Source: Mycobacterium angelicum (GTDB taxonomy: Bacteria; Actinomycetota; Actinomycetes; Mycobacteriales; Mycobacteriaceae). Taken from it: DNA of 64,000 nt. Positions 8,591 to 14,674 of the stretch are shown here, piece after piece. Below the pieces are notes generated by a model. The model saw nothing but the letters and a program-made list of their open reading frames with translations, did not search any database and was not told where the DNA came from. Position 1 is the stretch's first letter. Each line of letters begins with the position of its first letter. The DNA lies in NCBI RefSeq assembly GCF_002086155.1, contig NZ_MVHE01000006.1, positions 124,001 through 188,000 of the forward strand, in the 5' to 3' direction. Position numbers and translations under genes: made by a program.

Positions 8591-9116
8591 GTTGGCCCTC
8601 CATCGGCAGAGAATTAGGCCGGGTGTTGCGGTGGCAGTTCTCGTGCCAGCCGGCACCCGTTGATATGTATCGGATGCCCACCGGATTTAGGCCTTTGTGG
8701 ATGTCGCGGTAATCAATCTCAAGTGCTTTTCCGCATCCGGGACAATTGTCGTCAGGGTCGTTGGCGACCGGCCACAATGCGTTTTCCGGCCCGGTGCCAT
8801 CTGAGACGCGGATTTCGCGGCCTGCGGGATTTTTCAAAGTTGGAGCTTGCTCGCCGGGGAGGGCCAGGGAATACACGGTTGCCCGCCCGCGACCGCCCCC
8901 CTTTTCCTTGATCAGATATCCCATCTCCTCAAGCCAGGCGAGTTGCTTCCGGACTGCCCTCACGGTTAGGCCCGTATCCTCACTGAGGCGTTCGGCTCCC
9001 GGATATGCGTTGCGGCCGTTTTCGTCGGAGTAGTTCCACATCTCAACCAGAACCCGGTAGGCGGATGGGGGAATTGTCCTACCTCTCAGGCTTTTGAGGT
9101 ACGCGAATTTATCCAT
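8571..9116 (-). CDS. Winged-helix replication/regulatory protein
   Basis: A 181-residue protein. The start at ATG 9116 is preferred because it overlaps the upstream ribbon-helix-helix gene's stop. The N-terminal 90 residues form a winged helix: IPPSAYRVLVEMWNYSDENG, the recognition part LSEDTGLTVRAVRKQLAWLE, and a Gly/Arg wing (GYLIKEKGGGRGRATVYSLA). A CPGCGKALEIDYRDIH segment then suggests a zinc site, followed by a His/Cys-containing tail (GWHENCHRNTR). Winged-helix proteins of this arrangement start replication modules in small phages (DnaD/RepA-like N-domains). The nearby iteron array makes a role in replication initiation attractive, though a transcriptional role is equally possible. Confidence 0.65.
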   Translation of the reverse strand: MDKFAYLKSLRGRTIPPSAYRVLVEMWNYSDENGRNAYPGAERLSEDTGLTVRAVRKQLAWLEEMGYLIKEKGGGRGRATVYSLALPGEQAPTLKNPAGREIRVSDGTGPENALWPVANDPDDNCPGCGKALEIDYRDIHKGLNPVGIRYISTGAGWHENCHRNTRPNSLPMEGQLAAALQ

Positions 9117-9276
9117 CGTAACCGACAATCAGATTCGACTTGACCTGATGTCTTAATAGCCGGTCGGCCAGCATGGTTCGCAAAAAGGCTTGTGGGGTCA
9201 TTTCCAGCCCTTTGGCCCGTTCGCGAATGGACTCATCCATCCATGCCGGTAGTCGCAGGTATATCGCACGTTCCAT
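9109..9276 (-). CDS. Ribbon-helix-helix (Arc/CopG-type) small regulator
   Basis: A 55-residue gene found by hand translation. It begins MERAIYLRLPAWMDESIRER, continues with an AKGLEMTPQAFLRTMLADRL helix pair, and ends VGYDG. The N-terminal beta strand with alternating residues (RAIYLRLP) followed by two helices and a turn is the Arc/MetJ/CopG fold. GGAG lies 8 bases before the ATG. Its stop overlaps the next gene's ATG, so the two are coupled. It probably acts as a copy-number or lysogeny repressor binding an operator in the 9280-9460 upstream region, where GGGATTATTCCC (9312-9323) is a candidate half-site pair. Confidence 0.72.
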   Translation of the reverse strand: MERAIYLRLPAWMDESIRERAKGLEMTPQAFLRTMLADRLLRHQVKSNLIVGYDG

Positions 9277-9476
9277 GTTCTGCTCCGAAATTCGCAGATT
9301 AGCGAAGAAATGGGATTATTCCCTTCGTTTATATGATATCACGGGAATCGCAATGGGGGTCGTAAAGTCCATTCTATCCCCTATTGCCTCTTCTCCTCCC
9401 TGCCGCGCGAAGCGCCCCTGCTAGCAACTCGGCCACGCTACTGCGCAACATCGAGAACTATCGCATTGCCCTCCCA

Positions 9477-9716
9477 AGTCCGCGCTCAAGACCCTTTGAC
9501 GGGTTTGACGGGGTTTTAGCCCCGATGCGCCATAGAAGGCGTTTGAGGGGCATTTGAGGCGGTTTTCGAGAAAATTCGCTGATTTGATAATGATTTGTTA
9601 ATGATCTGATGGGGTGAACGGCGGTGCACTGTTTTCGGACACTACGGTGCACTGTTTTGCGCTTCGTGGTGCACTGTTTTAACCTACTCAAACAGTGAAT
9701 GGTGGTGCACTGTTTA
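9477..9716. repeat. Iteron array with AT-rich stretch; putative replication origin or partition site
   Basis: Four copies of GGTGCACTGTTTT (last base A in the fourth) start at 9623, 9646, 9668 and 9704. The first three are spaced 23 and 22 bp, about two helical turns. An inverted half-site AAACAGTG lies at 9690, exactly 22 bp after the third. Beside them is an AT-rich segment (about 9580-9607, TTGATAATGATTTGTTAATG), and before that four short repeats of the type TTTGA(C/G)GGG at 9495, 9504, 9542 and 9553. Iterons plus an AT-rich unwinding stretch next to a winged-helix gene are typical of a Rep-dependent origin. No credible gene lies in 9277-9726. Confidence 0.6.
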
Positions 9717-9726
9717 TGGGATGGGG

Positions 9727-9885
9727 TCATGCTCTTAGTGACTCGAAGTGACTGCCCACCCAATAGGCCTCGTGGTCGGCGTCATCGGAGGTAAAGCCGT
9801 AGTTGTCGATGAGGCGTTGCTTGAATCTCCGCAGAAAACGCCACTCCTTTTCGGTGAGATCTTCGCGGATGTCATCTAAGCCCAC
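9727..9885 (-). CDS. Small acidic element protein
   Basis: A 52-residue gene found by hand translation, starting at GTG 9885 (an in-frame TAG lies just upstream; AGGA precedes the start). It reads MGLDDIREDLTEKEWRFLRR, then FKQRLIDNYGFTSDDADHEA, ending GSHFESLRA. The charged helical pattern with conserved-looking aromatic residues suggests a genuine small phage protein of unknown function. It ends 11 bases before the fourth iteron. Confidence 0.55.
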   Translation of the reverse strand: MGLDDIREDLTEKEWRFLRRFKQRLIDNYGFTSDDADHEAYWVGSHFESLRA

Positions 9886-9994
9886 GGGCTATCCTGATTC
9901 TCTTGCATGTTTGTGGTCATGTGCCAATTGTGAGGCCAGTTGCATGGCCTGTCACCAGCATTCTCAAAAGTGGGACAGTCTCAATTCAGATGAA

Positions 9995-10534
9995 CTAGGG
10001 GAGAGGAATAGGTTGAACCTCGTGAGCGCTGCGTGTGATTACATGCCGGTTGCCATTTGGCAGAGTGAATGCGGCTCTGACTTGGGTTCGCCGAATCTCG
10101 ATTATCGTGGCCTCGCGAGACCCGCGCCAACTCACCATCACCCGCTTACCAATGTGAAGATGCTTGACCATTTCCCGCGCTCTTTGCTGCCGCGCTTGCG
10201 CCTCGCGGTGAGCAGACCGGCGGGCCGCTACCCACGACGGAACGCGCTGCGGGTGTCCGGCTTTGTCGTACGCGCACTGGTGAGCAAGCCATGGAAAATC
10301 TCTAGCGATGGCGTCCAGTATTTCCTCGTACAGGCGATCCGTCACGGATCTGTAGACGTTTCCGTCGTAGTTGGTGAAGTCGTGGCGCAGCATATTTATG
10401 ACGCTGCGGTGGTCGTCTCTCGCCGGTTCGAGTGCGAATTCCGATTCGCGTTGTCTTGCCATCGCGACTAACTTTCTCGGATCGGCACCTAGCAGCTCAG
10501 TCCAACCGTAGTGGCCCTCGGCGGCAGTCACCAC
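9995..10534 (-). CDS. Hypothetical element protein
   Basis: A 179-residue basic protein with a start near 10534, overlapping the excisionase end by 7 bases. The N-terminal part has helices (VINMLRHDFTNYDG and YEEILDAIARDFPWLAHQC). A central Arg/Ala-rich coiled segment (AARRSAHREAQARQQRAREM) follows. The C-terminal 50 residues look like a small beta-barrel (HIGKRVMVSWRGSREATIIE, then a second set of strands), possibly SH3- or KOW-like. No family is recognised. Basic character and the barrel would suit nucleic-acid binding; this is inference. About 110 bases between it and the gene at 9727-9885 contain only an 18-codon reading frame that cannot be supported as a gene. Confidence 0.6.
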   Translation of the reverse strand: MVTAAEGHYGWTELLGADPRKLVAMARQRESEFALEPARDDHRSVINMLRHDFTNYDGNVYRSVTDRLYEEILDAIARDFPWLAHQCAYDKAGHPQRVPSWVAARRSAHREAQARQQRAREMVKHLHIGKRVMVSWRGSREATIIEIRRTQVRAAFTLPNGNRHVITRSAHEVQPIPLP

Positions 10535-10725
10535 TCACCGCCGCCGACCGCACTGGTGATCTTCTGCTCCTCGGACCATTGCACAAGGTCGCTGAAGTCG
10601 TAGAACACCCGTCTCCCACCGAGCCGGTAGCTCTTGGGGCCAAGTCCCTGATGGCGCCACCACCTCAGGGTTGCCTCTGGGAGGTGTAGATATTCTGCCG
10701 CTTCGGCAGTAGTGAGTCGTTGCAT
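10528..10725 (-). CDS. xis: Excisionase-like MerR-fold DNA-binding protein
   Basis: A 65-residue protein with the HTH_17/excisionase pattern: LTTAEAAEYLHLPEATLRWW (helix-turn-helix), then RHQGLGPKSYRLGGRRVFYD forming the wing, and a short helix. Small winged-HTH proteins next to tyrosine integrases act as recombination directionality factors and often also regulate the integrase promoter. The gene is 84 bases from the integrase end, same strand, in the position of Xis in phiRv-like elements. Confidence 0.8.
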   Translation of the reverse strand: MQRLTTAEAAEYLHLPEATLRWWRHQGLGPKSYRLGGRRVFYDFSDLVQWSEEQKITSAVGGGEW

Positions 10726-10809
10726 GTTCGTCCTCGGCTGTCATGAGCGGCACCATCTCACCGCTCCCTGCCAACCAAGTCTAAGTGCCATTGCCCCATG
10801 ACCCATTCC

Positions 10810-11997
10810 CTATTTTGAGACATTCTGAGCGGCCTTGATTGCGTCACCCAAAGCCGTGGCGACGGAAGCTAAGTCGTCACTCAGCAAATGTCCATAAAGG
10901 TCTAATGTCATTGCAGCCGATGCGTGTCCGAGTAACCGTTGAACCACCTTCACATTCGCACCCGCGCTGATTGCGAGTGAGGCAGTGGTGTGTCTAAGTC
11001 CATGCGGCACAAGATTAGTGATGCCGACCTCTTTGCACGCGTTATCGAACGCCCATCGGTACTCGCCGACAGTTAGAAAATCACCTTTCCGTCCCGGAAA
11101 CACTAGCGCTTCGGGGTCGTTAGGCAAATTGTCTTTGAGTAATTCCCAGACTGGTGCGGGTATCGGGACATGCCGGGTGCGGCCGCTTTTCGTCGTCGTC
11201 TCGACCAACCCCTTTTTGGTGACACCGGACACAGATGCCCGTATGACCAACTCGCCATCTCCCACGTGTTTTCGCCTTAGCGCCACGGCTTCGCCGAATC
11301 GCAGGCCGCCATAACCGAGGACTAGGGTCAGCGTCTCGAATCGCCCCGTCGCTTTGGCCAGCGCCAACAGTTCGGCATGAGTCAGATACCGCCGCTCCCG
11401 TTCTGTGCGCCGGGGAAGGTCGTCGGATTCAAGGGTGGCAACCACATTGGTGGCGATGAGGCCTGACTTGGCCGCGAACTTCATGACGGCTCCGGCGAGC
11501 TGGTGCGCCTGGCGTATCCGTGACGCCGACAACGGGCGCTCTGGGTCGGTAGAAAGCCCGCCGAGCCAGGAATGATAGTCGGCGTAGCTAATCTCCCTCA
11601 GGGGCACGTTTTTCCATTTGGGGAGTATCAGGGTGTCCAAGAGGGAGCGGTACCCCGCCGTGGTCTTGGGTTTGCGGTGCCCCTTCCCCGTAAACCAACG
11701 CTCCGCAACAACTCCGAACGGTTCGGTGCCAAGGTCAGGATTCACCCACGTGGCAGTTGTAACCTTGCCGCGTTCGCGATTAACCCAGCGCTCGGCTTCC
11801 TGTTCGGTCCGGAACCTTTGGGTGCGTTGCTTGCCGTCGCTGCCGACATACCAACCGCGCCAACGCTGACCCACTCCCGTAGGGCGTCCAACCCCCTCGG
11901 CCTTCCACCGGCCGGTGGCCAGCTTGGTTGGTTTACCGTCCCGGTCCCGCCAGAGGTCAACGACCCCACCAGTGCCCGGTGTTCGCTGAATGCTCAC
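10810..11997 (-). CDS. int: Phage tyrosine integrase
   Basis: A 395-residue tyrosine recombinase. An AP2-like arm-binding N-terminus (about residues 30-75, GRWKAEG to RFRTEQEAERWV) precedes a SAM-like core-binding domain (about 95-195) and the catalytic domain. Catalytic residues are visible: Arg in GYGGLRFGEAVAL, Lys region at TTTKSGRTRHVPI, HGLRHTTAS box, LLGHASAAMTLDLYGH with the nucleophilic Tyr. It catalyses integration into the tRNA 3' end at the 52-bp core, 73 bases upstream of its start. The gene reads away from the tRNA into the element. Confidence 0.95.
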   Translation of the reverse strand: MSIQRTPGTGGVVDLWRDRDGKPTKLATGRWKAEGVGRPTGVGQRWRGWYVGSDGKQRTQRFRTEQEAERWVNRERGKVTTATWVNPDLGTEPFGVVAERWFTGKGHRKPKTTAGYRSLLDTLILPKWKNVPLREISYADYHSWLGGLSTDPERPLSASRIRQAHQLAGAVMKFAAKSGLIATNVVATLESDDLPRRTERERRYLTHAELLALAKATGRFETLTLVLGYGGLRFGEAVALRRKHVGDGELVIRASVSGVTKKGLVETTTKSGRTRHVPIPAPVWELLKDNLPNDPEALVFPGRKGDFLTVGEYRWAFDNACKEVGITNLVPHGLRHTTASLAISAGANVKVVQRLLGHASAAMTLDLYGHLLSDDLASVATALGDAIKAAQNVSK

Positions 11998-12069
11998 GCG
12001 CCAAGTTTACAACCTGTGTACGGTCTGGACCCCCATTTTTAGGTCAATGCGTGCTGACGTGCCTGTTCG

Positions 12070-12121
12070 TGGTGCCCTCGGTGAGATTCGAACTCACACT
12101 GTACGGGTTTTGAATCCGTTT
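12070..12121. repeat. Right attachment repeat, within the intact tRNA
   Basis: A 52-bp sequence identical to 1405-1456, covering the CCA end to the anticodon loop of the tRNA. This copy rebuilds a complete tRNA gene. The integrase gene begins 73 bases inside the element. Confidence 0.93.
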
Positions 12122-12146
12122 CCTCTGCCAGTTGGGATACGAGGGC
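12070..12146 (-). tRNA. tRNA with CAA anticodon (Leu by anticodon), phage attachment target
   Basis: The minus strand folds as a 77-base tRNA including CCA: acceptor GCCCTCG pairs with CGAGGGC, discriminator A, T arm GTGAG-TTCGAAT-CTCAC, anticodon loop TTCAAAA giving CAA. The anticodon stem has an A-C mismatch at its base. The variable loop is only ACAGT, so this is a short class I tRNA rather than the class II form, with a long extra arm, expected for leucine. The 3' 52 bases are duplicated at 1405-1456 by phage integration, so the present gene is restored by attP sequence. Confidence 0.88.
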
Positions 12147-12238
12147 TGGCTTACGGCTTTCTACCTTAAGGCAGCGTCATCCCGACTCACCGCCCCCCAA
12201 GCTTCCGAGTCTGAACGGTCCACGACACAATGTCCGTC

Positions 12239-12856
12239 ATGACCGGCCCCAACAACGACGCCGAAGCCGCTCCGCCGCGCCGGGTCCTGATCGCGGAAGA
12301 CGAAGCGCTCATCCGGATGGACCTCGCTGAAATGCTGCGAGAGGAGGGGTACGACATCGTCGGGGAAGCCGGCGACGGCCAGGAAGCCGTCGAGCTGGCC
12401 GAGCGGCATAAGCCGGATCTGGTGATCATGGATGTCAAGATGCCGCGGCGCGACGGGATCGACGCCGCGTCGGAGATCGCGAGCAAGCGCATTGCGCCGA
12501 TCGTGGTGCTGACCGCCTTCAGTCAGCGCGATCTGGTCGAGCGCGCCCGCGACGCCGGCGCAATGGCTTATCTGGTCAAGCCATTCACAATCAGCGACCT
12601 GATCCCGGCCATCGAACTGGCGGTCAGCCGGTTCGGTGAGATCTCGGCGCTGGAACGGGAAGTGGCCACGCTGTCGGACCGGCTGGAAACCCGAAAGCTC
12701 GTCGAACGTGCCAAAGGCCTGCTGCAGGCCAAGCAGGGCATGTCCGAGCCCGAGGCATTCAAGTGGATCCAGCGGGCCGCGATGGACCGGCGGACCACCA
12801 TGAAGCGGGTGGCCGAAGTGGTCCTGGAAACCCTCGGCGACGCACCTGCCGAATAG
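12239..12856 (+). CDS. pdtaR: ANTAR-type response regulator PdtaR
   Basis: A 205-residue response regulator. The start at ATG 12239 matches family length; an in-frame ATG at 12230 is the alternative. The receiver domain (about 15-130) has the acidic pair in LIAEDEALIRMD, the phospho-acceptor Asp in LVIMDVKMPRRDGID, Thr in VLTAF and Lys in YLVKPF. The C-terminal ANTAR domain (about 145-200) contains ERAKGLLQAKQGMSEPEAFK and the RTTMKRVAEVV helix. PdtaR is phosphorylated by the histidine kinase PdtaS and binds paired RNA hairpins to regulate by antitermination. It is the first conserved gene after the tRNA, as in M. tuberculosis (Rv1626). Confidence 0.95.
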   Translation: MTGPNNDAEAAPPRRVLIAEDEALIRMDLAEMLREEGYDIVGEAGDGQEAVELAERHKPDLVIMDVKMPRRDGIDAASEIASKRIAPIVVLTAFSQRDLVERARDAGAMAYLVKPFTISDLIPAIELAVSRFGEISALEREVATLSDRLETRKLVERAKGLLQAKQGMSEPEAFKWIQRAAMDRRTTMKRVAEVVLETLGDAPAE

Positions 12857-12859
12857 CCC

Positions 12860-12921
12860 CGCGAGCGTGCGCGTCTGTTCAGTGACACGCCGCCGCGGCC
12901 GTACATCTGCGCACGCTCGCG
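12860..12921. repeat. Inverted-repeat element, copy 1
   Basis: A 62-bp element with perfect 13-bp ends CGCGAGCGTGCGC and GCGCACGCTCGCG. It lies between the convergent ends of pdtaR and the thiolase-like gene. A second, related copy lies at 28318-28381 with the same termini and a shared GTCTGT-x-GACACGCC interior. It may fold as a hairpin terminator, and may also be a dispersed miniature repeat. Confidence 0.75.
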
Positions 12922-12937
12922 CCAGGGTTGTTGCGGG

Positions 12938-14140
12938 CTAACGCGCGACGATCACCGAGGAGCCGTGGCCGAACAGGCCCTGGTTGGCGGTGATACCCAC
13001 CTTGGCGTTGTCCACCTGACGACCGGTGGCCTGCCCGCGCAGCTGCCAGGTGAGCTCGCAGACCTGGGCGATCGCCTGGGCGGGAATGGCTTCGCCGAAG
13101 CACGCCAGCCCGCCCGAAGCATTCACCGGTACCCTGCCGCCGATGGTGGTGGCTCCGCTGCGCAGCAGCGTCTCGGCGTCGCCCCTGGCGCACAGGCTCA
13201 GGTGCTCATACCAGTCCAGCTCGAGCGCGGTGGACAGGTCGTAGACCTCGGCCAGACTGAGGTCTTCGGGTCCTATGCCGGCCTCGGCATAGGCGGCATC
13301 GAGGATCTGATCCTTGAACACCCGATCCGGCGCGGGCACCACCGCGGTGGAATCCGTTGCGATGTCGGGCAATTCGGGCAGATGCTGCGGGTATTGCGGG
13401 GTCACGGTGCTGATGGCCCGCACCGAGGGCACACCTGCCACCGAGCCAAGATGCTTCTCGGCGAAGGATTTGCTCGCCACGATCAGGGCGGCCGCACCGT
13501 CGGAGGTCGCGCAAATGTCAAGCAGCCGAAGCGGATCCGAGACCACCGGGCTGGCCAGCACGTCGTCGATCGAGTTCTCCTTGCGGTAGCGGGCATTCGG
13601 GTTGTTCAGCCCGTGCTTGGAGTTCTTGACCTTCACCTGAGCGAAGTCCTCGAGTGTGGCGCCGTAGAGGTCCATACGCCGGCGGGCCAGCAGCGCAAAG
13701 TACACCGTGTTCGTCGCGCCGATCAGGTGGAAGCGCTGCCAGTCCGGGTCGTTCTTGCGCTCGCCGCCCACCGGCGCGAAAAACCCCTTCGGCGTCGTGT
13801 CGGCGCCGATCACCAGCGCGACCTCGCAGAAGCCGGCCAGAATCTGGGCGCGTGCACTCTGCAGCGCCTGGGATCCGCTGGCGCAAGCGGCGTAGCTGGA
13901 GCTGACGGGCACGCCGTTCCAGCCCAGCTTCTGGGCGAACGTGGCGCCGGCGATGAAGCCGGGATAGCCGTTGCGGATGGTGTCGGCGCCGGCCACCAGC
14001 TGAATCTGGCGCCAATCCAGGCCCGACTCGGCGAGGGCGGCGCGGGCGGCGACAACGCCGTACTCGGTGAAGTCGCGACCCCACTTGCCCCACGGGTGCA
14101 TGCCGGCGCCGAGGATGTAAACGGGTTCGGGCGCGCTCAT
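12938..14140 (-). CDS. Thiolase-like lipid-transfer/aldolase protein
   Basis: About 400 residues from ATG 14140, which overlaps the DUF35 stop. It has the thiolase fold of SCP-x/Ltp proteins: an N-terminal VYILGAGMHPWGKWGRDFTE, the position of the catalytic Cys in SSYAACASGSQALQSARAQI, and late motifs NASGGLACFGEAIPA and GLFGHGSSVIV. It lacks a separate SCP2 domain. Thiolase-like proteins paired with a DUF35 partner (compare Ltp2/ChsH2) carry out retro-aldol cleavage of steroid side-chain acyl-CoA intermediates. The KstR-type operator upstream of the pair supports a sterol or acyl-CoA catabolic role. Equivalent to Rv1627c by position. Confidence 0.85.
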   Translation of the reverse strand: MSAPEPVYILGAGMHPWGKWGRDFTEYGVVAARAALAESGLDWRQIQLVAGADTIRNGYPGFIAGATFAQKLGWNGVPVSSSYAACASGSQALQSARAQILAGFCEVALVIGADTTPKGFFAPVGGERKNDPDWQRFHLIGATNTVYFALLARRRMDLYGATLEDFAQVKVKNSKHGLNNPNARYRKENSIDDVLASPVVSDPLRLLDICATSDGAAALIVASKSFAEKHLGSVAGVPSVRAISTVTPQYPQHLPELPDIATDSTAVVPAPDRVFKDQILDAAYAEAGIGPEDLSLAEVYDLSTALELDWYEHLSLCARGDAETLLRSGATTIGGRVPVNASGGLACFGEAIPAQAIAQVCELTWQLRGQATGRQVDNAKVGITANQGLFGHGSSVIVAR

Positions 14141-14580
14141 GATGGGATCCTCCACGCGTACACGATCCGTTCCACGCCGTCGTCGTCGGTGAACAGCGGC
14201 ATGGTGGTCAGCTCCATCTCGATGCCGACCTTCAGATCCGCCGCCAGCGTGCCCTCGACCACCTTGCCCAGCACGATCAGCCCTTCATCGGCCAGCTCCA
14301 CCGCGGCGACGGCGAAGGGCTCGAAGGGATCAGGGGAGGGGTACGGGGGCGGCGGCGCGTAGCGGTTCTCGGTGTAACTCCACAGCTTGCCGCGGCGCGA
14401 CAATGCGACGGCCTCTAGTTCGTCGCCGTCGCAGGCCGGGTTGGGGCAGTTGTTTTCGCGGGGCGGGAAGACGTACGTGCCGCATTGCGGGCATTTACTG
14501 CCGATCAGATGCGGGTTTCCGGCTTCGTCGGTGGCGAACCATCCGTCGACCGCGGGTTCTTGGCTGGTGACCTCGGGCAC
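14137..14580 (-). CDS. DUF35 zinc-ribbon/OB-fold acyl-CoA-associated protein
   Basis: A 147-residue protein with a rubredoxin-like zinc ribbon, CPQCGTYVFPPRENNCPNPAC, near residues 29-48. An OB-fold follows (about 55-140: LSRRGKLWSYTENRYAPPPP, FAVAAVELADEGLIVLGKVV, IEMELTTMPLF). DUF35 proteins pair with thiolase-like partners and handle acyl-CoA thioesters. The stop overlaps the next gene's start (ATGA), so the two are co-translated. The KstR-like site lies 32 bases upstream of its start. Corresponds to Rv1628c by position. Confidence 0.87.
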   Translation of the reverse strand: MPEVTSQEPAVDGWFATDEAGNPHLIGSKCPQCGTYVFPPRENNCPNPACDGDELEAVALSRRGKLWSYTENRYAPPPPYPSPDPFEPFAVAAVELADEGLIVLGKVVEGTLAADLKVGIEMELTTMPLFTDDDGVERIVYAWRIPS

Positions 14581-14611
14581 TCGGCCAGACTACCCAGCGC
14601 GGGCACAAAAC

Positions 14612-14625
14612 TGAAACGTGTTCCA
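14612..14625. promoter_or_regulatory. KstR-type operator
   Basis: TGAAACGTGTTCCA matches the KstR consensus pattern T-N2-AAC-N2-GTT-N2-A at every fixed base. It sits between the divergent DUF35/thiolase-like operon and polA, 32 bases from the DUF35 start. KstR is the TetR-family repressor of cholesterol catabolism in mycobacteria; my recollection is that the Rv1627c-Rv1628c pair belongs to its regulon. Confidence 0.7.
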
Positions 14626-14674
14626 GTTCCGCCAGGCTCCGGCCGCGTCAGACCGGATGCCTAGAGTGTGAGCC

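Larger units (their letters stand above)
1405..12121. mobile_element. 10.7 kb tRNA-integrated prophage-like element with head genes but no tail genes
   Basis: The element is bounded by identical 52-bp direct repeats. A tyrosine integrase (10810-11997) and a MerR-fold excisionase (10528-10725) sit beside the intact tRNA. Nearly all genes are on the minus strand and tightly overlapped: regulators and replication-type genes first, then HNH nuclease, large terminase, portal, scaffold-like protein, major capsid and head-tail connector. No tail tube, tape measure, tail fibre, lysin or holin gene is visible, and the element stops right after the connector gene at a strong terminator. Size and content resemble phiRv1/phiRv2-type elements of M. 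tuberculosis and the capsid-forming satellites that borrow helper-phage tails. The DNA is visibly less GC-rich than the host backbone. Confidence 0.9.

Noticed and set aside
9623..9716. CRISPR array
   Set aside because: Repeats are only 13 bp, spacers 9-23 bp and irregular, and no cas genes are present; iterons explain the pattern better.
9458..9763. A 101-codon minus-strand reading frame across the iteron array
   Set aside because: Its middle part is simply the translated repeats (Q-C-T-T/T-V-H pattern), it overlaps the better-supported gene at 9727-9885, and it has no clear start.
9889..9945. An 18-codon minus-strand reading frame (MQLASQLAHDHKHARESG) before the small gene at 9727
   Set aside because: Too short, no Shine-Dalgarno sequence, and no conserved pattern to support it.
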